Shown piece by piece: positions 57,893 through 64,000 of a DNA stretch of 64,000 nucleotides; position 1 is the stretch's first letter, and every line of letters starts with the position of its first letter. Under the pieces are notes generated by a model. That model had not been told where the DNA came from. It searched no databases and saw only the letters and a program-made list of their open reading frames with translations. The stretch is from Leclercia adecarboxylata (GTDB lineage: Bacteria > Pseudomonadota > Gammaproteobacteria > Enterobacterales > Enterobacteriaceae), in assembly GCF_023639785.1 (NCBI RefSeq), contig NZ_CP098325.1:1984001-2048000 (forward strand), written 5' to 3'. The position numbers and the translations under genes were made by a program.

Positions 57893-59065
57893 TCACCGCA
57901 GGGCGTTGATTCCGGCAATCAGGCGTTCGACGCCTTGCTCCAGCTTGCTGCGCGGGCATCCGGCGTTGAGGCGGATAAAGCCGTTACCCTCTTCGCCGTA
58001 GGTATAACCCGGCATAATGGCCACTTTTTGCTGCTCAATCAGCACTTTTTGCAGCGCGCGATCGTCGATATTGAGTGGACGAAGATCCACCCATGCCAGG
58101 TAGGTCGCCTCCGGCACTTGCCAGTTTAACGTCGGTAAGGCGGCATTGAGCCTGTCGGCCACATACTGCAGGTTCGCCTCCAGATAACCGCGCAGCGCAT
58201 CCAGCCAGGTTTCACCCTGCTCATACGCGGCAATATGCGCCACCAGTGCCAGCACCGAGGGCGAAGAGAGCCCGTCGCGCCCTTTAAGCGCCTGCAGATA
58301 GGCCGTGCGGCTGGCCTCGTCGCCGATCACCCCGTAAGCCCCGGTGAGGGCGGGAATGTTAAAGCTCTTGGAGCCGGAGGTCAGCAGAGCCCATTTACCG
58401 CGGGCCACTTCGCACCAGGGGGTATGTCGGTTGTTGCCCCAGACCATATCCATATGGATCTCATCGCTGATCACCGCCACGCCGTGGCGTGCGCACAGTT
58501 CAGCCATGGTGTTCAGCTCCTCCCGGCTCCAGACCTTGCCGGTGGGGTTGTGCGGGCTGCAAAGCAGCAAAATTTTGTTCTGCGGCTGGGCCAGCACCGC
58601 TTCCAGTTCAGCCATGTCGCACTGCCATCCCGTAGCGGTTTTATGCAGCCCCACAGAAACTACCTGACGGTCATTGCCCGCAACGGCATTGTAGAATGCG
58701 TCGTAGGCCGGGGTGTGGATCACCACGCCGTCCCCCGCAGCTGACCACTGGCGGATCAGCTCCGACACCATATAGATCACCGACGGGCCATAGACGATGG
58801 CGTCAGTGTCGATGAGGCTGTTGAAACGCTGATGGAACCAGTGCGCCACCGCGGCAAGAAATTCATCGTTTTTCCAGCGGCTATAGCCAAAGACGCCGTG
58901 GCCGATGCGCGACTGCAGGGCGTCGATGATGCAGGGGGCGGTGGCGAAATCCATGTCCGAGATGGTAAACGGCAGCAGATCGGCGGCCCCGAAGCGGTCC
59001 GCAATATAGTCCCACTGGGTACACCAGGTGCCGTGACGATCCACGACGGCTGAAAAATCAAACAT
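57893..59065 (-). CDS. malY: PLP-dependent cystathionine beta-lyase MalY
   Basis: This 390-residue fold-type I aminotransferase-like enzyme has beta C-S lyase activity. In E. coli it also binds and inhibits the mal activator MalT. The PLP lysine is in TSGSKSFNIPAL, and the Asn/Asp ring-stacking residues lie in SPHNPTGKVW and ISDEIHMDMVW. It follows malX, with a terminator-like hairpin in the 46-bp gap. Confidence 0.96.
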   Translation of the reverse strand: MFDFSAVVDRHGTWCTQWDYIADRFGAADLLPFTISDMDFATAPCIIDALQSRIGHGVFGYSRWKNDEFLAAVAHWFHQRFNSLIDTDAIVYGPSVIYMVSELIRQWSAAGDGVVIHTPAYDAFYNAVAGNDRQVVSVGLHKTATGWQCDMAELEAVLAQPQNKILLLCSPHNPTGKVWSREELNTMAELCARHGVAVISDEIHMDMVWGNNRHTPWCEVARGKWALLTSGSKSFNIPALTGAYGVIGDEASRTAYLQALKGRDGLSSPSVLALVAHIAAYEQGETWLDALRGYLEANLQYVADRLNAALPTLNWQVPEATYLAWVDLRPLNIDDRALQKVLIEQQKVAIMPGYTYGEEGNGFIRLNAGCPRSKLEQGVERLIAGINALR

Positions 59066-59080
59066 AACGTGTCCTTAAAA

Positions 59081-59103
59081 GAAAACCCCCTCAGGTGAGG
59101 GGG
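59081..59103 (-). terminator. Terminator-like hairpin between malX and malY
   Basis: CCCCCTC (59086-59092) pairs with GAGGGGG (59097-59103). On the minus strand the stem is followed by TTTTCTTTT. It lies inside the malXY transcript, nine bases after the malX stop, and would lower malY expression relative to malX. Confidence 0.75.
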
Positions 59104-59111
59104 CTGAGGCA

Positions 59112-60704
59112 TCAGGCTTCTACTGTACGCATCAGGGTCGCCAGCTCATCTTTCACTGACTGTACCTGCGGGCCGATCACCACCTGCAAATTGTGCTGGT
59201 TAAGTTGCACCACGCCGATGGCGCGGTTGGCCTTCAGGGCATTGGTATCCACTTTGGACATATCCGCCACCGACAGACGCAGGCGGGTAATGCAGTTGTC
59301 CAGCGAGGTGATGTTATCCGCACCGCCCAGCGCCGCGAGGATCGCTGGCGTATTGTAGCCGGATTTGCCGGTCACGCCTGCCACCGCCTGTTCCACGTTT
59401 GCCGCGGTATCAACATCGCGTCCCGGGGTTTTCAGGTTAAAGCGGGTAATGGCGAAGCGGAAGATTCCGTAGTACACCGCAAACCAGATAGCGGCTACCA
59501 CCGGTACCAGGTACCACTTGGTGGACAGGCCGTGCAGGATGCCGAACACCACAAAATCGATGACGTTGCCGTCGGTATTGCCGATGGTTACGCCCAGCAC
59601 CGCCATGGTGGTGAAGCCCAGGCCGGTCAGCACGGCGTGAATCAGATACAGCACCGGGGCGACGAACAGGAACAGGAATTCGATAGGCTCGGTAGTACCG
59701 CCCACCACGCAGGCGATAACGCCGGAGATCAGCAGGCCTTTAATCTTATGACGGTTTTCCGGACGGGCGCAGTGATACATCGCCAGCGCCGCACCCGGCA
59801 GGCCGCCGAGGAAGGCCGGCATTTTACCCTGGGAGAGGAAGCGGGTGGCGCTCTCGGAGAAGCCGTGGGTTGTCGGGCAGCTCAGCTGCGCCTGGAAGAT
59901 GGTCAGCGCGCCGCTGACATCGTGACCGCACACATCCATTGTGCCGCCCGCTTCCGTGAAGCGGATCAGGGCAACAAGAATATGCTGAAGCCCAAACGGC
60001 AGCAGCAGACGCTCGCCGGTGCCGAAGATCATCGGGCCAAAATCACCGGCACTGTTGATGATACGGCCAATGCCGGTAATCCCCATGGCGAAGATCGGCC
60101 AAATCAGCGGGATCACCAGACCAAACAGACCCATCACCACGAGAGTGATAATCGGCACAAAGCGGGTGCCGCCGAAGAAGGCCAGCGCGTCGGGCAGGCG
60201 AATATTGTGGAAGCGTTCGTGCAGCATCCAGATGATCACCCCCGCGATCACCGCCCCGAGGATCCCGGTATCAATGGACTGAATACCGATCACGCTCTGG
60301 ATGTTGTTGGCTTTCAGTACCGCCGCGTCGGTCGTCGGCAGAATGCCTTTTGCGGTCAGCCAGAAGTTAACCGCCAGGTTCATCACCGCGTAGCCAACGA
60401 AACCGGCAAACGCCGCCACGCCTTTGTTTTCGCGGGCCAGACCCAGGGGGATAGCGATACAGAACATCACCGGCAGGAAGCTAAAGGCAAAGGAGCCGAC
60501 CTTGCTCATCCAGATGAAGATCGCCTGCAGCACAGGGTTCCCCAGCGCCGGGATCAGGGTAATGACATCGTGGCTGCTGAGCGAGCTGCCGATCCCCAGC
60601 ATGATCCCGCAGAAGGAGAGCAGAGCCACGGGCAGCATAAAGGTTTTACCCAGTTGCTGGAAAAACTCCCACAGCGAGATTTTTTGTGCTGCTTTCGCCG
60701 TCAT
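59112..60704 (-). CDS. malX: PTS maltose/glucose transporter EIICB MalX
   Basis: The 530-residue protein has an EIIC domain with about ten membrane segments (residues 1-400) and a C-terminal EIIB domain with phospho-Cys C471 in DNCITRLRL. It belongs to the glucose/glucosamine/maltose PTS branch and can transport glucose or maltose by facilitated diffusion in E. coli. It is repressed by MalI: two operators lie between malX and malI. Confidence 0.96.
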   Translation of the reverse strand: MTAKAAQKISLWEFFQQLGKTFMLPVALLSFCGIMLGIGSSLSSHDVITLIPALGNPVLQAIFIWMSKVGSFAFSFLPVMFCIAIPLGLARENKGVAAFAGFVGYAVMNLAVNFWLTAKGILPTTDAAVLKANNIQSVIGIQSIDTGILGAVIAGVIIWMLHERFHNIRLPDALAFFGGTRFVPIITLVVMGLFGLVIPLIWPIFAMGITGIGRIINSAGDFGPMIFGTGERLLLPFGLQHILVALIRFTEAGGTMDVCGHDVSGALTIFQAQLSCPTTHGFSESATRFLSQGKMPAFLGGLPGAALAMYHCARPENRHKIKGLLISGVIACVVGGTTEPIEFLFLFVAPVLYLIHAVLTGLGFTTMAVLGVTIGNTDGNVIDFVVFGILHGLSTKWYLVPVVAAIWFAVYYGIFRFAITRFNLKTPGRDVDTAANVEQAVAGVTGKSGYNTPAILAALGGADNITSLDNCITRLRLSVADMSKVDTNALKANRAIGVVQLNQHNLQVVIGPQVQSVKDELATLMRTVEA

Positions 60705-60757
60705 AAAACGACTCCTTTATGGTTAGAATAAGTTTATCTGCCTCAGTGCTGCGAGAA

Positions 60758-60773
60758 GATAAAACGTTTTATC
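60758..60773. promoter_or_regulatory. MalI operator 1 (malX side)
   Basis: GATAAAACGTTTTATC is a perfect 16-bp palindrome of the MalI/LacI type, 54 bp before the malX start. It matches the E. coli MalI site GATAAAACGTTTTATC. Confidence 0.92.
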
Positions 60774-60782
60774 AAAGTTTAG

Positions 60783-60798
60783 TGCGCGCTAAATCACA
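60783..60798. promoter_or_regulatory. CRP-like site between malX and malI
   Basis: TGCGCGCTAAATCACA has one perfect TCACA half and a weak TGCGC half. A CRP site between the two MalI operators is established in E. coli, so position supports the call. Confidence 0.6.
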
Positions 60799-60836
60799 TT
60801 CTCAGGCATTAGCAGAGGGTATAAAGAGAACGTATT

Positions 60837-60852
60837 GATAAAACGTTTTACC
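60837..60852. promoter_or_regulatory. MalI operator 2 (malI side)
   Basis: GATAAAACGTTTTACC differs from operator 1 at one position and lies 31 bp before the malI ATG. It gives autorepression of malI in the E. coli model. Confidence 0.9.
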
Positions 60853-60882
60853 GATCTCATTATCAGGGAGTCACGCCAACAC

Positions 60883-61911
60883 ATGGCTGAAGCGAAAAAG
60901 ATCACCATTAACGACGTCGCGCTGGCGGCGGGCGTTTCCGTCAGCACGGTTTCACTGGTGCTGAGCGGTAAAGGACGCATCTCCCCCGCAACGGGTCAGC
61001 GCGTCAACGAGGCGGTTGAACAGCTGGGATTTGTCCGTAATCGCCAGGCATCGGCCCTGCGGGGTGGGCAAAGTGGGGTGATTGGCCTGATCGTCCGCGA
61101 CCTCACGTCGCCGTTTTATGCCGAGCTCACCGCAGGCCTGACGGAAGCGCTGGAAGCCCAGGGGCGGATGGTCTTTTTGCTGGCCGGGGGACGCGAGGCC
61201 GACCAGCTGCTCCAGCGCCTCGACATGCTGTTGACCCAGGGGGTTGACGGGGTGATCGTCGCCGGCGCGTCCGGGGTGAGTAATGAACTGTGCGAGCGGG
61301 CCGCCCGGAAGGGCGTTCCGCTGGTGTTTGCCTCCCGCGCCAGCTATCTGGACGAAGCGGATACCCTGCGCCCGGACAACATGCAGGCGGCACAAATGCT
61401 GACCGAACATCTTATTCATCGCGGCCATCAGCGCATCGCCTGGCTGGGCGGTCAAAGCTCCTCCCTGACCCGCGCCGAACGGGTGGGGGGCTACTGCGCG
61501 ACCCTGATTAAATATGGGCTGCCGTTCCACAGTGAATGGGTTGTGGAGTGTGGATCCAGCCAGAAGCAGGCCGCAGAGGCGATAAACGCGCTGCTGCGCG
61601 CCAGCCCGACCATCAGCGCCGTGATCTGCTACAACGACGTCATCGCCATGGGGGCCTGGTTTGGCCTGATCCGTGCCGGACGCCAGAGCGGGGAAGGCGG
61701 AGTGGAAACCTTCTTTGGTCATCAGGTGGCGCTCGGCGCCTTTGCGGATGTGTCAGAGAACGCCCTCGACGATCTGCCCATCGTCTGGGCCACGACCCCC
61801 GCGCGCGAAATGGGTTATACGCTGGCAGACCGCATTATGCAGCGCATTGAAAAATCCGACGTGCAGGCCGGACACCAGATTGTCCCGGCCCGGCTGGTGA
61901 CGGTGAAGTAG
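60883..61911 (+). CDS. malI: LacI-family repressor MalI
   Basis: The 342-residue repressor of malXY starts AEAKKITINDVALAAGVSVSTVSLVLSG, with the LacI helix-turn-helix at 8-28. The length equals E. coli MalI with ATG 60883. The inducer is unknown. AGGGAG lies 12 bases before the ATG, a long spacing. Two 16-bp operators lie in the divergent gap to malX. Confidence 0.96.
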   Translation: MAEAKKITINDVALAAGVSVSTVSLVLSGKGRISPATGQRVNEAVEQLGFVRNRQASALRGGQSGVIGLIVRDLTSPFYAELTAGLTEALEAQGRMVFLLAGGREADQLLQRLDMLLTQGVDGVIVAGASGVSNELCERAARKGVPLVFASRASYLDEADTLRPDNMQAAQMLTEHLIHRGHQRIAWLGGQSSSLTRAERVGGYCATLIKYGLPFHSEWVVECGSSQKQAAEAINALLRASPTISAVICYNDVIAMGAWFGLIRAGRQSGEGGVETFFGHQVALGAFADVSENALDDLPIVWATTPAREMGYTLADRIMQRIEKSDVQAGHQIVPARLVTVK

Positions 61912-61919
61912 TATCGGGT

Positions 61920-62810
61920 TTATGGCGTGAGCGGGTTAAGTACCAGCCGCGCCTCAAGCGCCTCAACAAATTTGCGCACCTTAGCGGGGATCAGCCGCGA
62001 CGTGGGATACACGGCCCAGACGGCCAGGGCCTCCGGTTGGGCATCCTCCAGCACAATTCGCTCAAGCTGGCCCGTGGCGAAGGCGGGCTCAACGTACCAG
62101 CGTGAGAGGTTGGCGATACCCATTCCCCCCAGACACGCCTCAAAGATCGCCTCAATGGAATTGGCTGAAAATCGCCCGGAGACTTTCTGTTTGCTGCGCT
62201 GCCCGCCCTGGTCAAAGGTCCAGTGGGTCGTGTCGGAGGTGGTTAAGCAGCCGTGCGCCGCCAGCTCGCTGAGGGTTTTCGGATAGCCGTTCGCCGCCAG
62301 ATACTCCGGGCTGGCACACAGGTCGCGGGGGTTATCACAGAGGTGATGCGCCACCAGACGGTTGTCCCGCAGCGGCGCGATACGCAACGCCACGTCGATT
62401 CCTCTGGCGACAATATCAATCTGCTCATCGGTGGCGAGCAGATCCACCTGCAGGGCGGGATGCTGGCGCATAAAGTCGGGCAGCATCGGGGCGATGATCT
62501 TACGCCCAAACGCCGCCGAGGCGGTGATGCGCAGCCGACCGGAAAGGTGCGTGCCATCGGGAAAGAGGTCGGCAAGGGCATTGGTTTTATCCTCCAGCAG
62601 CGCCTGGGCATGGGGCAAAAAAACCGCGCCGTCGCTGGTGGGGGAAAGGGAGCGCGTGGTGCGGTGCACCAGCCGGACCCCTAGCTCCGCCTCCAGATTA
62701 TTCAGGCACCGCGAAGCCGCCATGGCGCTCATCGATAGCCGACGCGCGGCACCCGCCAGGCTACCCGCCTTGATCGCTTCCACGAACACTTCTACCTCTT
62801 CCAGTCTCAT
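61920..62810 (-). CDS. LysR-family regulator
   Basis: The 296-residue protein has an N-terminal winged helix-turn-helix (AGSLAGAARRLSMSAMAASRCLNNLE) and a LysR effector domain. The CrgA/DsdC-like AafR branch often has the SAMAAS-type helix seen here. It diverges from the secreted hydrolase at 62919 across 108 bp, so it probably controls that gene and the following alpha/beta hydrolase. It converges on malI with an 8-bp gap. The inducer is unknown. Confidence 0.9.
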   Translation of the reverse strand: MRLEEVEVFVEAIKAGSLAGAARRLSMSAMAASRCLNNLEAELGVRLVHRTTRSLSPTSDGAVFLPHAQALLEDKTNALADLFPDGTHLSGRLRITASAAFGRKIIAPMLPDFMRQHPALQVDLLATDEQIDIVARGIDVALRIAPLRDNRLVAHHLCDNPRDLCASPEYLAANGYPKTLSELAAHGCLTTSDTTHWTFDQGGQRSKQKVSGRFSANSIEAIFEACLGGMGIANLSRWYVEPAFATGQLERIVLEDAQPEALAVWAVYPTSRLIPAKVRKFVEALEARLVLNPLTP

Positions 62811-62918
62811 TATCTCGTTTCTCGTTATGCTGGCCTAACAAATTACACATCTACACTATTTATCGTTATAGCGCCATAGTCACTTCACATTCAGATTAAC
62901 GGTGAATTGGGAGTGAAG

Positions 62919-63899
62919 ATGAAAAAGATGACCGCAGCGTTAGCCCTCAGCAGCCTGTTTGTGGCGAGCGCCGTCCTGGCGGACGCGCCCGCCCAGATTA
63001 AACAGCAGGTGCCGGGATATTACCGCCTGGCTGTCGGGGCCTATGAAGTCACGGCGCTGTTCGACGGCTACAACGATCTCTCGCCGTCATTATTAAAAGG
63101 GCTGCCAGCCAGCAAAATAAGCGAGTTGCTGGCGCAACATAAGATCGATGCAGAACGCATGCCCACCTCCTTTAACGCTTTCCTGGTGAATACCGGGAAG
63201 CATCTGGTGATGATTGACAGCGGGGCGGGCCACTGTGTGCCACAAACGGCGGGGCAGCTCATCCCCAATATGACTGCATCCGGGTATCGCCCTGAGCAGG
63301 TTGACACCATCTTCCTGACGCATCTTCACCTGGATCACGTGTGCGGTCTGAGCGATACCGCCGGTAAAGCGCTGTTCCCCAATGCCACGGTTTACGTGCC
63401 GCAGGGTGAAGCCGACTACTGGCTGGATCCGGCGAACGAAGCCCGCGCGCCGGCGAATGCGAAGGAGTATTTCGCTATCGCCCGGAATGCCCTGGCAGCC
63501 TATAAGGCGGCCGGAAGACTGAAAACCTTTGTGCCGCCCGCCTCGCCCATTCCGGAGGTTCAGACCGCCTATGCCACCGGTCACACCCCTGGCAGCACCC
63601 TCTATCGTTTTGCTTCTCAAGGGAAGGCCGTTAACTTCATTGGCGATTTGATCCACGCCCCCGCCGTGCAGTTCCCGCACCCTGAAGTGACAATCCGCTT
63701 TGACGTGGACGCGAAGAAAGCCGCGTCGTCCCGTGAAAAAGAATTTAACGCCCTGGCGAAAGATGGCGAGTGGCTGGCGGCGGCGCATCTGGCTTTTCCG
63801 GGCATAGGGCAACTCTCCGCAAACCCGCAGGGTTATAGCTGGAACCCGGTGAACTACGGCCCCTGGCAGCGTGCGGCCGATGTGCCACTGCTGAAATAA
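62919..63899 (+). CDS. Exported MBL-fold metallo-hydrolase
   Basis: The 326-residue protein has a signal peptide ending near VLA-D (residue 20). A metallo-beta-lactamase domain follows with the full HLHLDH motif (TIFLTHLHLDHVCGL), a later GHTPGS His and the GDLIHAP Asp. This matches periplasmic lactonase/hydrolase-type members more than beta-lactamases. GGAG lies five bases before ATG 62919; an upstream ATG would add four residues. It is followed after 15 bases by an alpha/beta hydrolase gene. The substrate is unknown. Confidence 0.88.
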   Translation: MKKMTAALALSSLFVASAVLADAPAQIKQQVPGYYRLAVGAYEVTALFDGYNDLSPSLLKGLPASKISELLAQHKIDAERMPTSFNAFLVNTGKHLVMIDSGAGHCVPQTAGQLIPNMTASGYRPEQVDTIFLTHLHLDHVCGLSDTAGKALFPNATVYVPQGEADYWLDPANEARAPANAKEYFAIARNALAAYKAAGRLKTFVPPASPIPEVQTAYATGHTPGSTLYRFASQGKAVNFIGDLIHAPAVQFPHPEVTIRFDVDAKKAASSREKEFNALAKDGEWLAAAHLAFPGIGQLSANPQGYSWNPVNYGPWQRAADVPLLK

Positions 63900-63914
63900 G
63901 GCGAGGGAACAAAA

Positions 63915-64000
63915 ATGAAAAGTTATACCCTTATGGCTAACGGTATCCGGCAGTATGTGGTGGAAGAGGGCGAAGGCGCGCCGGTTATCCTTCTGCACGG
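63915..64000 (+). CDS. Alpha/beta hydrolase, 3' truncated by the window
   Basis: The first 28 codons after ATG 63915 read MKSYTLMANGIRQYVVEEG and then PVILLHG, the oxyanion-hole HG strand of alpha/beta hydrolases. GAGGG precedes the ATG. It begins 15 bases after the secreted hydrolase and is probably co-transcribed with it under the divergent LysR regulator. Nothing can be said about the catalytic triad because the rest is outside the window. Confidence 0.7.
   Translation, partial: MKSYTLMANGIRQYVVEEGEGAPVILLH

Noticed and set aside
59193..60731. 512-codon open frame on the plus strand
   Set aside because: It is antisense to malX, which is a clear PTS protein. The composition (His, Gln, Arg, Ala) is that of a GC-rich reverse-strand shadow.
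1..64000. CRISPR arrays, insertion sequences or prophage
   Set aside because: No regularly spaced repeats, transposase-like frames or phage structural genes were seen. The only short repeats are two REP pairs and the RsxC tail.

Overview
The window reads as chromosome of a member of the Enterobacteriaceae, most likely from the Enterobacter / Lelliottia / Leclercia neighbourhood. From about 14.7 kb to 61.9 kb the gene order is the E. coli / Salmonella core block ydhS - valVW - mdtK - ribC - cfa - punC/punR - purR - ynhF - ydhP - sodB - mepH - grxD - rnt - gloA - nemA - nemR - ydhL - ydhF - sodC - ydhKJI - slyA - slyB - anmK - mliC - pdxH - tyrS - pdxY - gstA - dtpA - nth - rsxEGDCBA - ydgK - cnu - blr - ydgJ - add - malY - malX - malI. 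Protein lengths match the E. coli ones closely. The species cannot be fixed from the sequence alone.

Left flank (1-14,710): a truncated HbpS/GlcG-type gene at the edge, a REP pair, a 46-codon acidic small gene, a zinc-ribbon metallo-beta-lactamase-fold protein and a beta-carbonic anhydrase. An uncharacterised catabolic divergon follows. Its leftward arm is an MFS transporter, a histidinol-dehydrogenase-family enzyme, an SDR dehydrogenase, an alpha/beta hydrolase, an HpcH/HpaI aldolase and a two-domain cupin. Its rightward arm is a LacI-type regulator, two paralogous double-SnoaL proteins, a second histidinol-dehydrogenase-family enzyme and an amidase-signature enzyme. Two palindromes with a central CG pair lie between the arms and look like operators of the regulator. 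The set resembles an inducible pathway: import, alcohol-to-acid oxidation, amide or ester hydrolysis, then retro-aldol cleavage. The substrate is not evident. This is the strongest candidate for an undescribed system.

Core block: two tandem tRNA-Val(GAC) genes with a recognisable promoter; flavin synthesis (ribC), membrane lipid modification (cfa), purine export and regulation (punC/punR, purR), oxidative and electrophile defence (sodB, sodC, grxD, gloA, nemRA), B6 metabolism (pdxH, pdxY), the rsx electron-transport complex with nth, the H-NS/Hha co-regulator cnu, and the mal accessory locus malI-malXY. Two genes interrupt the E. coli order: an eptA-family phosphoethanolamine transferase between nemR and ydhL, with a PmrA-box-like site at its promoter, and a membrane-anchored GGDEF protein between slyA and slyB.

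Right flank (61,920-64,000): a LysR-type regulator diverging from a secreted metallo-beta-lactamase-fold hydrolase and the start of an alpha/beta hydrolase cut by the window edge.

Regulatory sites readable by eye include MalI, PurR, NemR and SlyA operators, the putative LacI-family operators, a PmrA-like box, a CRP-like site and many intrinsic terminators. No CRISPR array, insertion sequence or prophage was seen.
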